Part shown: piece after piece, positions 42,683 to 51,197 of the stretch
How positions within the stretch are numbered: position 1 is the stretch's first letter
Layout: every line of letters begins with the position of its first letter
Assembly (NCBI RefSeq): GCF_003259745.1
Contig: NZ_QLMC01000005.1
Coordinates: forward strand, 62,001-126,000
DNA: 64,000 nucleotides
Reading direction: 5' to 3'
Origin: Larkinella arboricola
Lineage (GTDB): Bacteria; Bacteroidota; Bacteroidia; Cytophagales; Spirosomataceae
The notes under the pieces: generated by a model
Databases searched by the model: none
What the model was told of the DNA's origin: nothing
Seen by the model: only the letters and a program-made list of their open reading frames with translations
Translations under genes and position numbers: made by a program

Positions 42683-43390
42683 ATGATCCGACTCCTAACC
42701 GTCTTTATGCTGGGCCTGGCCACGGTGTATGGGCAGCCTGATTCGTATCAGGAAAACCCGGAAGCCGTTTACAAAAAACGGACGCTGCTGAAAGTCGGTG
42801 CTTCCCTGCCGATTCTTCGGCAAAGCAGCTTTACCGGGTATTATGCTGCGCTGACGCTGGATGCCACTGTTGAACAAAAAGTATACAAAGGATTGACGGT
42901 CTTGGGCGGAGTCGATATCACCGGGGCGCTGGCGATGGATGGGCGTGCAACAAAGTTCTACAGCCTGGAGATGCCGCTGGCATTGCGGTATTATTTTTCG
43001 CTGACTCGCCGGCAGAAACAGCGCACCGACCGGCATAGCTTTTTCAGTCCGTATGTGGCCCTTCAAACGCATAATGTCCTGTTTAACCGGGTAATTTATT
43101 CGGGGTCAGGTCTTACGGATTTAGCGGGGTATTACCGCGGCAGGGTTTTGCGCCCCGAAACAAACGGAGGACTGATAAAGAACGGCGGACGGGTAGGAGA
43201 CGGCTTTACCATGCTGGACTACGCTTACCTGCAAGTAGGGAGCCAGCATCAGGTGTTTAACAAAAGGGGCTATCTGGATATCAACGTCCTGGTGCCGGTT
43301 CGGGATCTGATCTATAGTAAAGGCGAGTATACATTATCCACCCCGGGCATCATAAATGTGAAACTGGGTTACAACCTGACAAGCCGATAA
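42683..43390 (+). CDS. predicted outer-membrane beta-barrel protein, unknown family
   Basis: 235 aa from the ATG at 42683, which starts a good signal peptide (IRLLTVFMLGLATVYGQ); the frame is open from 42548, but the upstream part precedes the promoter. The mature part has alternating hydrophobic strands with many aromatic residues (LLKVGASLPILRQSSFTGYYAALTLDATVEQKVYKGLTVLGGVDI; MPLALRYYFSL; HSFFSPYVALQTHNVLFN; YLDINVLVPVRDLIYSKGEYTLSTPGIINVKLGYNL), which fits an 8- to 10-stranded barrel of the outer-membrane type. I recognise no named family. It stands between the two Gfo/Idh/MocA genes, 76 bp ahead of the second. Confidence 0.7.
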   Translation: MIRLLTVFMLGLATVYGQPDSYQENPEAVYKKRTLLKVGASLPILRQSSFTGYYAALTLDATVEQKVYKGLTVLGGVDITGALAMDGRATKFYSLEMPLALRYYFSLTRRQKQRTDRHSFFSPYVALQTHNVLFNRVIYSGSGLTDLAGYYRGRVLRPETNGGLIKNGGRVGDGFTMLDYAYLQVGSQHQVFNKRGYLDINVLVPVRDLIYSKGEYTLSTPGIINVKLGYNLTSR

Positions 43391-43466
43391 CCTGTCATTT
43401 ATCCAGAGCCTGTTGGCTTTCTGGTGGCCTGATTAAATCAAAGGACATAATACCTAATCAACCTGA

Positions 43467-44750
43467 ATGAATTGCGAGATGGAAGTTAAACCTGTACCGT
43501 CAAGACGGACGTTTCTGAAACAGTCGCTGGGCACACTGGCGGCTTTTACCATTGTTCCCCGGCATGTGCTGGGCAAAGGCTATCTGGCCCCCAGCGATCA
43601 ACTGACCAAAGGAATTATTGGCGTAGGCGGGATGGGCCGGGGGCACATCGGCTACGCCGGAACACGCGTAGCGGCCATTTGCGACGTTGACCGTACTCAC
43701 CTGGAACTGGCCAAAGGGCTGATCAAGGACCCCGGTTTAAAGACGTTTTCCGACTACCGCGAACTGATTCAACTGCCCGAAGTTGATATTGTTCACATTG
43801 CCACTCCGCCCCACTGGCACGGTATCATGGCGGCTGAAGCGGCCCGCGCGGGCAAGGATGTCTGGTGCGAAAAACCGATGACGGCCACCATTGGCGAAGG
43901 CAAGCGGGTGGTCGAAGCCGTTCAGCAGCACGGGCGTATTTTCCGACTGAATACCTGGTTTCGGTTCGAGGATAATTTCTACGGGATGGGTACGCCCGTC
44001 AAACCGATCAAAAAACTGGTCGAAAGCGGTTTGCTCGGCTGGCCGCTCAAAGTGACCGTGAGCCGTCATACGGGTTTCGACTGGAAATTCTACTGGGTCG
44101 GCAAAACCGACCTGGACCCCATGCCCGTACCGCCCGAGCTGGACTACGAAATGTGGCTCGGCCCCGCACCCTACAAACCGTACAACCCACACCGGGTGCA
44201 CGGCACCTTCCGTGGCTACTGGGACTACGACGGGGGCGGTCTGGGCGACATGGGGCAGCATTACCTGGACCCGATTCAGTATTTTCTGGGCAAGGACGGC
44301 ACCAGCCCCATTTCGGTGGAAATTGATGCACCCCAGCAGCATCCGGACGCCGTTGGTACCTGGCGCCGGATTGAGTATACCTACGCCGATGGTTGCAAAA
44401 TCATTCTGGACGGGGAAGGCAAGGACGTAAACAGCCCGTACATCGAAGGACCGAAGGGCAAACTTTATCCCGGTTTCAAATCCGATATTCCAGATCTACA
44501 GAAGAAGCTGGCGGCTTTTTCCGACCCATTACCGCAGGTGACCGATTTTGTGGAAGCCGTGCGGGAGCGCAAACGGTTTGCCCTGAACGAAGCGAATGGC
44601 TTTCGGTCCTGTACCCTGGTCAACATGGGAAAAATTGCGCTGCAACTGGGCCGGTCGCTCAAATTTGATCCGGCCCGGCTGGTTTTCGTAGACGACGAAG
44701 GCGCCAACCGGCTGATCGACCAGCCGTTGCGGGCTCCCTGGATTATCTGA
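43467..44750 (+). CDS. Tat-exported Gfo/Idh/MocA-family oxidoreductase (plus strand)
   Basis: 427 aa. Twin-arginine leader PSRRTFLKQSLGTLAAFTIVPRHVLG. N-terminal Rossmann region KGIIGVGGMGRGHIGYAGTRVAAICDVD at ~50-77, EKP motif in VWCEKPMTATIGEG at ~133, and the C-terminal catalytic segment YDGGGLGDMGQHYLDPIQYFLG at ~253-274 (Asp and His). The second half resembles the DUF1080-associated Gfo/Idh/MocA subgroup (WRRIEYTYADGCKIILDGEG). It is 42 bp upstream of the HEAT-DUF1080-DUF1080 gene, so oxidation and cleavage enzymes are co-expressed. ATG 43467 and ATG 43479 are both possible starts. Confidence 0.9.
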   Translation: MNCEMEVKPVPSRRTFLKQSLGTLAAFTIVPRHVLGKGYLAPSDQLTKGIIGVGGMGRGHIGYAGTRVAAICDVDRTHLELAKGLIKDPGLKTFSDYRELIQLPEVDIVHIATPPHWHGIMAAEAARAGKDVWCEKPMTATIGEGKRVVEAVQQHGRIFRLNTWFRFEDNFYGMGTPVKPIKKLVESGLLGWPLKVTVSRHTGFDWKFYWVGKTDLDPMPVPPELDYEMWLGPAPYKPYNPHRVHGTFRGYWDYDGGGLGDMGQHYLDPIQYFLGKDGTSPISVEIDAPQQHPDAVGTWRRIEYTYADGCKIILDGEGKDVNSPYIEGPKGKLYPGFKSDIPDLQKKLAAFSDPLPQVTDFVEAVRERKRFALNEANGFRSCTLVNMGKIALQLGRSLKFDPARLVFVDDEGANRLIDQPLRAPWII

Positions 44751-44792
44751 TGGTGGCCCGCGGGCCTTTCCTCCAACCTTATTCTCCTTCTC

Positions 44793-47700
44793 ATGAAATT
44801 ACCCCTATCGACCATTACCGGTATCCTCTTACTGACGACCATCACCCGGGCACAGGCCCAGCCGAATAACCGTCTGGTAGCCGATCACCTGACACAAATG
44901 CCTGCGCTGGATGGCAAACAGCTCGTTACCAGCATGGAATCCATTGCCACGCTGGGCGAAAAAGGGCTTCTGGATATGGCCCTGACCCTGGTGGCCCCCG
45001 GCAAAGGCGACAACACGTCGGCAGAATACGCCCTCGGCGGTTTTTCCTATTACGTGACCAAACCCGGCAAGGAAGCGCAACGGTCTATGGCCGTCCGGGC
45101 CTATGGGCAGGCGCTGGAAAAGCTGGGTGACCCCGAAAGCAAGGCGTTTCTCATCAGCCAGTTGCAGGTTGTGGGCAAAGACGATGCCATCGCCTACCTC
45201 AAACCGTACCTGTCCGACGAACGGCTTTGCGCTCCGGCGGTTCGGACGCTGGTTAAAATCGGTACCCCACTGGCTCAGAAAACCTTATTGGATGCGTTAA
45301 CGGGCTCGCAGGGTACAGGCCGGCTTTCGCTGGTAAAAGCCCTGGGCGATATCCATTATCAACCCGCAGCCCCGGCCCTGATTCCGTTGGCGCAGTCGGA
45401 GGATAAAAAACTCAGGAAAGTAACCCTGTATGCGCTGGCTCGCATCGGAACGCCGGCAGTTGAACCCGCGTTGGCCAAAGCCGCGCAGGAAAGTGGCTAT
45501 ACGTATGACGTGACGGAAGCGACGGCCAGCTACCTGGATTATCTGAACCGGCTGGTGGCGTTGGGCAACAAACCGCTGGCAAACGCCCTGGCCCGGCGGG
45601 TTTTGGCGCAATGTACCGACGAAAAGCAGGTTCCGACCCGGTCGGCTGCGTTGCGTCTTCTGGTTGATATCAATCAGCAGAAAAGTCTGCCTTTGTTGAC
45701 GCAGGCCGTGCTGGACCCGTCGAGGGAATACCGGGTAGCGGCCCTCAAACTGGCAACCGGTTTACGCAGCAAACCGGTTAACCTGCAACTCGCCAAACTG
45801 GTTGGCAAAGCGACCGGTGCGACACAGGCCGACTTAATCACGCAGCTCGGCGAAACCGGCGATCCGGCCCTGGCCCCGTTTCTAGTGACTACGCTGAAAA
45901 GTTCCGATCCCGCGGTCCGGCTGGCGGCTATTCCGGCTGTTACCCGGACGGCCTATCAACGGGGTGTAACGCCTTTGCTGGAGTTGATGAAACGCGGCAC
46001 GCCAGAGGAGATGACGGCTATCAAAGAGTCTTTGTCCTTGCTGAAGGGAGCGCAAATGTACGCCCAGATTACCCACAGTCTGACGAGTATGCCCGCCGAC
46101 GCCCGGGTGGCGTTGCTGTCTCTGTTGGGTGCGCGGGCCGTTACGGCGAGTATACCGCAAGTGCTCTTTCAGGTGAATAATCCGGATAGCACCATCAGTC
46201 AGGCGGCAGCCGCAGCCCTGCCGATGATGGTGAGCAAAGAGCAGATTCCGCAGTTGGTGCAGTTGCTGACCACGGTTACGGATCTGAAAACCGTTCGTTC
46301 GCTGCAACAGGCTTTGGTGGCCGCAACCGTTTCGGAGGGGGATTCTGCCCAGCGGACGGACCTGCTGGCGAATTACATGCAACAGGCTCCGATTGCCGTG
46401 CAGGGCCGTTTTCTGGGGGCGCTGGCGGGAATTGGCAGTCCCCGGGCGCTCGAACTGGTGCAGCAGTCGTTTGAAAAGGGCGACGGCATGGTACAGCCAG
46501 CCGCCGTGGTGGCCCTGTCAGACTGGCCCACGCCCGCTGCCGTTCCGGCCTTGCTGACCATTGCCCGGCAAAACAATGTCTCTTCCGAAGCGGCTCTGAA
46601 CGGTTATCTGGCCCTGATCGACCGCTCCGCCTATTCCGCCGACCAGCGATTGCTGTTGCTCCGGGATGCGATGGAAATTGCCCGGACGCCACAGCAAAAG
46701 AATGATATTCTGAAAGCCGCCACCCGGTGCCGCACGTTTCTGGCGCTCGTTTTTGCGGGCAGTTACCTGAACGATCCGGCGGTGGCAAAACAGGCTGCGG
46801 CTACGGTCGCTACGATTGCTAATAGCAGTCGGGATTTATCGGGGAGTACCGTGCGGTCGTTGCTGGAAAAGGCCAGTCAGGTCCTGACCGGTCCGGAAAG
46901 TGAAGCGCAACGGCAGGCCATCCAGCGCCGGTTGCAGGCCATGACGCCCGGCGAGGGGTTTGTGGCTCTGTTCAACGGAAAAGACCTTTCGGGCTGGAAG
47001 GGGCTGGTTGCGGACCCGATCAAACGGTCGAAAATGGACGCGGCCACACTGGCGCAGGAGCAGCAGAAAGCCGATGAGGTGATGCGCAGCGGCTGGTCGG
47101 CGAAAGACGGTTTGCTGATCTTTAACGGGCACGGTAACAACATCTGTACGGAAAAACCGTACAAAGATTTTGAAATGCTGGTTGACTGGAAAATTACCAA
47201 AGAAGGGGATGCCGGGGTGTATCTGCGCGGTACGCCCCAGGTGCAGATCTGGGACCCGGCCCGCACGGACGTGGGCGCACAGGTTGGTTCGGGCGGCTTG
47301 TATAACAATCAGAAGTTCGTCAGCAAACCACTGAAAAAAGTTGATAATCCCGTCGGTGAGTGGAACACGTTCCGCATCATCATGAAAGGCGAGCGGGTCA
47401 CGGTTTACCTGAACGGTGAACTGGTCACGGACAATACCGTGCTGGAAAACTACTGGGACCGCAGCCAGCCCATTTTTCCGCAGGAGCAGATTGAACTACA
47501 GGCCCACGGCACCTACGTCGCTTATCGGAATATTTACATCCGCGAACTTCCGCAGGCCAAACCGTATGAACTGACCGAAGAAGAAAAACGGGCAGGATAC
47601 GAGTTGCTGTTCAACGGGAAGGATTTAAGCAATTGGGTTGGCAATACGAAAGATTACGTGGCCGAAGACGGCGATATCGTTTGGTACAACAACGGCGGCA

Positions 47701-48170
47701 AAGGCAACCTGTATACGCAGAAAGAATACAGCGATTTTGTGTTTCGGTTTGAGTTTCAGTTAACACCCGGCGCCAACAACGGTCTGGGTATCCGCGCTCC
47801 GCTGGAAGGGGATGCCGCTTATATGGGCATGGAACTGCAAATTCTTGACAACGACGCCGAGATTTACAAAAAACTGGAGCCGTATCAATACCACGGTTCG
47901 GTATACGGTGTTATTCCGGCCCGGCGCGGGGCACTCAAACCCGTCGGTGAGTGGAATTACGAAGAAGTAACCGTAAAAGGCAATCAGATAACCGTGGTAC
48001 TGAACGGGGTGCAAATCCTGAACGGCGACATTGCCGAAGCCAGCAAAAACGGTACGCTCGACCATAAGGACCACCCCGGTCTGAAGCGGACCAGCGGCCA
48101 TATCGGTTTTCTGGGCCACGGCTCGGTGCTGCGCTTCCGGAATATTCGAATCAAGGATTTGAAGAAGTAG
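44793..48170 (+). CDS. secreted HEAT-repeat protein fused to two DUF1080 domains
   Basis: 1125 aa. Signal peptide LSTITGILLLTTITRAQAQ. Residues ~30-700 are a long run of HEAT-like helical repeats (AAPALIPLAQSEDKKLRKVTLYALARIGTPAVEPAL; SRPPVNL-type helices; PASVAVPALL-like segments). The first DUF1080 domain starts at GFVALFNGKDLSGWKGL (~723) and ends near YIRELPQA (~925). The second starts at AGYELLFNGKDLSNWVG (~935) and runs to the C-terminus (SGHIGFLGHGSVLRFRNIRIKDL). DUF1080 members include 3-keto-glycoside-cleaving enzymes. The HEAT part may bind polymer or partner proteins. A strong bidirectional terminator follows 20 bp after the stop. Confidence 0.9.
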   Translation: MKLPLSTITGILLLTTITRAQAQPNNRLVADHLTQMPALDGKQLVTSMESIATLGEKGLLDMALTLVAPGKGDNTSAEYALGGFSYYVTKPGKEAQRSMAVRAYGQALEKLGDPESKAFLISQLQVVGKDDAIAYLKPYLSDERLCAPAVRTLVKIGTPLAQKTLLDALTGSQGTGRLSLVKALGDIHYQPAAPALIPLAQSEDKKLRKVTLYALARIGTPAVEPALAKAAQESGYTYDVTEATASYLDYLNRLVALGNKPLANALARRVLAQCTDEKQVPTRSAALRLLVDINQQKSLPLLTQAVLDPSREYRVAALKLATGLRSKPVNLQLAKLVGKATGATQADLITQLGETGDPALAPFLVTTLKSSDPAVRLAAIPAVTRTAYQRGVTPLLELMKRGTPEEMTAIKESLSLLKGAQMYAQITHSLTSMPADARVALLSLLGARAVTASIPQVLFQVNNPDSTISQAAAAALPMMVSKEQIPQLVQLLTTVTDLKTVRSLQQALVAATVSEGDSAQRTDLLANYMQQAPIAVQGRFLGALAGIGSPRALELVQQSFEKGDGMVQPAAVVALSDWPTPAAVPALLTIARQNNVSSEAALNGYLALIDRSAYSADQRLLLLRDAMEIARTPQQKNDILKAATRCRTFLALVFAGSYLNDPAVAKQAAATVATIANSSRDLSGSTVRSLLEKASQVLTGPESEAQRQAIQRRLQAMTPGEGFVALFNGKDLSGWKGLVADPIKRSKMDAATLAQEQQKADEVMRSGWSAKDGLLIFNGHGNNICTEKPYKDFEMLVDWKITKEGDAGVYLRGTPQVQIWDPARTDVGAQVGSGGLYNNQKFVSKPLKKVDNPVGEWNTFRIIMKGERVTVYLNGELVTDNTVLENYWDRSQPIFPQEQIELQAHGTYVAYRNIYIRELPQAKPYELTEEEKRAGYELLFNGKDLSNWVGNTKDYVAEDGDIVWYNNGGKGNLYTQKEYSDFVFRFEFQLTPGANNGLGIRAPLEGDAAYMGMELQILDNDAEIYKKLEPYQYHGSVYGVIPARRGALKPVGEWNYEEVTVKGNQITVVLNGVQILNGDIAEASKNGTLDHKDHPGLKRTSGHIGFLGHGSVLRFRNIRIKDLKK

Positions 48171-48189
48171 AGGAAACCAGACAATCATC

Positions 48190-48226
48190 AAAAAGCCCCG
48201 CCAAATGAGACTTGGCGGGGCTTTTT
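48190..48226. terminator. bidirectional terminator after the HEAT-DUF1080 gene
   Basis: AAAAAGCCCCGCCAA (48190-48204) pairs with TTGGCGGGGCTTTTT (48212-48226), a 15-bp perfect stem including the A/T ends, with an ATGAGAC loop. T-runs exist on both strands, so it also ends the convergent Pro-rich gene. Confidence 0.9.
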
Positions 48227-48264
48227 GACAGATGGTAGCTGGAAAATGCGTTAAACCGTTGGGA

Positions 48265-49170
48265 TTAAATGACATCCTGACGCGCAGCTTCCGGATCGTT
48301 GTAATTCCGGTCGAGTTGATCCGTCGATTTCATGTCCGAAGGAGCCTGGGCCGTGGAGTGATCCTGCATCGGCGCTTTTTTGATACTGCTTTCATCCAGC
48401 GTTTCTGTTGGTTGATCGAGCATCTGAGCGGTTTCTTGAGGACGTTCGCTTGGCTGGTAGTCATGGGTATCCTTCGCGTCTACATCGTATGGTCGGGCCG
48501 ACGTGCCGGTATCGGGGCCGGTTTCCATGCCTTCGTCCGCATTCGGTTTTCGGTAGTTGGCCGGTCCGGGACCGTCATTGGCAGAACTGGTTCCCAGAAA
48601 TTCAGGAAGCTCCTCGTTTTTGGCCGGGTCCTGCGTCTGCGTCGGCACATCCGCGCCGGGCATGAAGTCGGCAAGGGCGCTGGTCGGCGTGTTCTGCTGA
48701 TCGGTATCGTTGGTAATCTGGTTGTTTATCTCGTGCGACCGACCGGGTTCGTTGGGCTCCGTAATTTCGGGTTTGTCCGGTTTGGGTGTAGTGGGCATAT
48801 CCGGGATTTCGGGGCCGGGTACGGGGGGCGTCGGTGGCGTTGGGGTGTCTGGCCCGGCCGGAACCGGATTGCTCGGATCGGGCGTGGACGGCAATCCCGG
48901 TACCATATCAGCCTGCGGATGCGCCGACTGAATATCGACAATATCGTGCGTCCGCTGGTTGGCTGAATACAGACCGCGTTCTTCGTCGTTGGCGTACTGG
49001 CTGGTCAGGTCGTCAGAAATTTCGGTTTGCACATCTGCCGTCGGAACCAGTTTGCCATCTACCAGTTTGACCATATGCGTTTCGGCCTGATCCTGTCCAT
49101 ATTTTGTATCAGCGTTCTCGGTATTGATCAAGTTCGCTGGCTGTGAGTCGTGAAACACATTTGATTCCAT
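48265..49170 (-). CDS. disordered Pro/Asp/Thr-rich protein, unknown family
   Basis: 301 aa, no signal peptide or membrane helix. Acidic and polar throughout, with a central Pro-rich stretch (PGLPSTPDPSNPVPAGPDTPTPPTPPVPGPEIPDMP, ~90-125; shown here only as composition) and many Asp, Asn, Gln and Thr. Few hydrophobic clusters remain outside residues ~30-50 (VKLVDGKLVPTADV). It should be largely disordered. The codon pattern is that of a real gene (ATG start, no internal stops, good GC3), and it sits between two hairpins with its own upstream gap. Such proteins in Bacteroidota have been linked to stress or biofilm roles, but I cannot assign one. Confidence 0.65.
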   Translation of the reverse strand: MESNVFHDSQPANLINTENADTKYGQDQAETHMVKLVDGKLVPTADVQTEISDDLTSQYANDEERGLYSANQRTHDIVDIQSAHPQADMVPGLPSTPDPSNPVPAGPDTPTPPTPPVPGPEIPDMPTTPKPDKPEITEPNEPGRSHEINNQITNDTDQQNTPTSALADFMPGADVPTQTQDPAKNEELPEFLGTSSANDGPGPANYRKPNADEGMETGPDTGTSARPYDVDAKDTHDYQPSERPQETAQMLDQPTETLDESSIKKAPMQDHSTAQAPSDMKSTDQLDRNYNDPEAARQDVI

Positions 49171-49283
49171 TGCGTTCGTTACGATTTAGTGAATAGATAC
49201 CACTTATAACTGACGGTCTGGCAAAAGGTTTTTCCTCAGGCGCGAAGGAACAGAAAACAGCCAACGGCTATTGAATGCTGCGG

Positions 49284-49709
49284 TTAATAAATCCGGCTGG
49301 ACGGGGTGGAAGCCACCCGCAGCCAGAAATTGCATAAGTCTTCGACAACCGACTTATAATCAGCAAAGGAAGCGGGCTTTTTTACGTAGGAGTTAGCTCC
49401 CAGTTCGTAGGCTCGGTCCACATCAGGCTGCGCGTTTGACGTACTGAAAATCAGAACGGGCATCAAGGTATACCGCGGGTCTGATCGCAGTCTGGTCAGC
49501 ACATCAAACCCGCTCATCTGAGGCATATTGAGATCAAGCAGCAAAAACGACGGCAGAATGCTGACGGTTTCGAGCCGCAACAGCAAATCTACTCCGCTGG
49601 ATGCCAGAATTACATTTTCTTCGTTCAGACACGACTTAAATGCTTCCTGGATTAAAAATAAATCGTCTTCATCATCATCGACAACGGCAATAAACGGTCT
49701 GTTTGTCAT
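49284..49709 (-). CDS. single-domain response regulator (receiver)
   Basis: 141 aa from the ATG at 49707-49709; the frame is open to 49793, but the family starts at FIAVVDDDEDDLFLIQEAF. Acidic pocket DDD at ~9-11, phospho-acceptor Asp in FLLLDLNMPQMSGFDVL (~60), Thr/Ser switch in LIFSTSN and Lys in NSYVKKPASF (~113). There is no output domain, so it is a CheY/Spo0F-type or an Rcp1-type regulator, the latter often served by a phytochrome-like or PAS kinase. No kinase is adjacent. It is 61 bp downstream of the degenerate receiver gene on the same strand. Confidence 0.9.
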   Translation of the reverse strand: MTNRPFIAVVDDDEDDLFLIQEAFKSCLNEENVILASSGVDLLLRLETVSILPSFLLLDLNMPQMSGFDVLTRLRSDPRYTLMPVLIFSTSNAQPDVDRAYELGANSYVKKPASFADYKSVVEDLCNFWLRVASTPSSRIY

Positions 49710-49770
49710 ACGTTGGTGGTCAGAAGAAAGCAAGGTTACAAAATTGGCGCAAAAATTATAGATAGCGATT

Positions 49771-50205
49771 TTATAATAAAATATCTTCCGCACGAATTGC
49801 CGGAAAAGCGACCCGTTTTTGCCAGTATGAACAGAAAGCCATCATGGCGCTGCTCCAGTTGTCCGGCCTAGGCATATAGCAGGCCGCTCCCAGTTGGTAC
49901 GTTAATGTTACCACTTCGGGGTTGTTATGGCGGCCGTAAATAATAACCGGAATCCGCCGGAGAACCGAATGATGTTTTAACTGCCCCAGAACACTTGCCG
50001 ATTGGCAGGTATCGTTGTCCAGCATAATCAATGTCGGTACAAACATAGCATCTGCCCGCTCTTTATAAAAATAAAACGCCACGGACCCGTCTTCTTCCGG
50101 TGATACATGCTGATGAGGCACTCCGTAAGTATGGAATGCTTTGGTCAGGGAATGAAAATCAGGGGTGTCTGCACCAATCGTTAAAACATACAGAGGATAA
50201 AACAT
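49771..50205 (-). CDS. degenerate receiver-like protein upstream of the response regulator
   Basis: 144 aa from the ATG at 50203-50205 (a longer frame to 50244 is possible). It has the length and strand pattern of a receiver: YVLTIGADTPDFHSLTKAFHTYG, a middle VPTLIMLDNDTCQSASVLGQL with one Asp at the phospho-acceptor position, a IPVIIYGR strand and a final GAACYMPRPDNW. The N-terminal acidic pair is missing (IGAD instead of DDD) and the KP at the end is RP, so phosphorylation in the normal way is doubtful. It may be a dominant partner or decoy for the neighbouring receiver. Confidence 0.6.
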   Translation of the reverse strand: MFYPLYVLTIGADTPDFHSLTKAFHTYGVPHQHVSPEEDGSVAFYFYKERADAMFVPTLIMLDNDTCQSASVLGQLKHHSVLRRIPVIIYGRHNNPEVVTLTYQLGAACYMPRPDNWSSAMMAFCSYWQKRVAFPAIRAEDILL

Positions 50206-50313
50206 AGTGGTAATGGATCGGAATGATGGCCGTAAGGCGCTCACCAGCGCTAAATCAATTTGTTTAGGTAAAGTTAAACAAGATTCCGATTAGTTACCAA
50301 CTGTTCTGTTTCA

Positions 50314-50883
50314 TTAACCCAGCCGTCTAACGATGAGGCTATTGACCAGATCAAAAAAAGCAGCGGGTTTCAGGGTTCGCCAGTTATCAATTTCGTCCAG
50401 CGTACCACCAAAGTTCATGTAATAATCCAGCCGGTAGCGTTTCCATTCCGTTTCAACAAAATCCCGGAAGTTGACACCCGCAATCCAGCCGTCTTCCACA
50501 TCTTCGAACCATTCTTCGTAGTAGCTGTCGTCGGAGCCGTGGAAATTCAGGATGTTTTCACCCACCAGAATAAATTTGTTAATGCCCTCATTCACCAGCG
50601 GATCAATTACCTGCCGTTTCAGGTACATGATGTCGTTGTGCAGGGTATCGTTCCACTCACCGAACAGTTCGATGACCACAAACCGCCGGTCGTAATCGGC
50701 AAAAAGAATCTTGCAGTACAGCGTTTCCGACCCGATTTCATCCCAGAGCGGGTGGATATAATAACCATATATGGTATTGGTATACTGGTTCATGTTGTAG
50801 ACGCGTCCGAAGAAAGGAGAGTGCGGGTCGTCCGTTGCGTTGTACCACTTTTCCCAGTTATAAAAAGGTTCTATCTCGTGCAT
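50314..50883 (-). CDS. aromatic- and acid-rich protein, unknown family
   Basis: 189 aa, cytoplasmic. Very rich in Tyr, Trp, Phe, Asp and Glu (FYNWEKWYNATDDPHSPFFGR; SYYEEWFEDVEDGW; YRLDYYMNFGG). I recognise no family, though similar single-copy proteins seem to occur in Cytophagales. There are no transmembrane segments and no metal motif apart from scattered His and Asp. The gene is 108 bp downstream of nothing on its own strand in the array sense: its 3' neighbour is the degenerate receiver, which starts at 50205. An independent promoter is likely because a terminator lies upstream (50979-51007). Confidence 0.7.
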   Translation of the reverse strand: MHEIEPFYNWEKWYNATDDPHSPFFGRVYNMNQYTNTIYGYYIHPLWDEIGSETLYCKILFADYDRRFVVIELFGEWNDTLHNDIMYLKRQVIDPLVNEGINKFILVGENILNFHGSDDSYYEEWFEDVEDGWIAGVNFRDFVETEWKRYRLDYYMNFGGTLDEIDNWRTLKPAAFFDLVNSLIVRRLG

Positions 50884-51197
50884 AAAAATCTGGCTGTTTA
50901 CGAATCAAAACTGCCTAGTACAAAGATAACAAAACTAACCCGGCGAATGGTTGCCATTTGGGGTGGTCTGAAAACGAAAAAGTCCAGGAGCTTAGCCTCT
51001 GGACTTTCTGTCGGAAACGTGTATGGCTGGTGAAATGGCTACCTCCATAGCACAGTTCACCGCATATGCCAATACCTACGAACGACCCGGTTTTTTAGAT
51101 TGCGGGTTTTAGAAAAAAGTTTGAAAAATTTATTTCAGGGTTTCCGCTTTTTTTATTAACTGTCTGATAATGAGCGGGTTGGTGGCTAGAAGTTTTT
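50884..51197. other. intergenic region between the 189-aa gene and the 823-aa gene
   Basis: 314 bp with no credible ORF. It contains one terminator hairpin (50979-51007) and otherwise AT-rich sequence with several T-runs on both strands. The ~190 bp between the 823-aa gene stop and the terminator would be a long 3' UTR or could hold a small RNA; I see no decisive promoter. Confidence 0.5.
50979..51007 (-). terminator. minus-strand terminator
   Basis: AAAGTCCAG (50979-50987) pairs with CTGGACTTT (50999-51007); an inner GAG/CTC pairing extends it with a one-base bulge. On the minus strand the stem is followed by a TTTTT run. It ends transcription from the second SusCD locus before the 189-aa gene. 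Confidence 0.7.
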
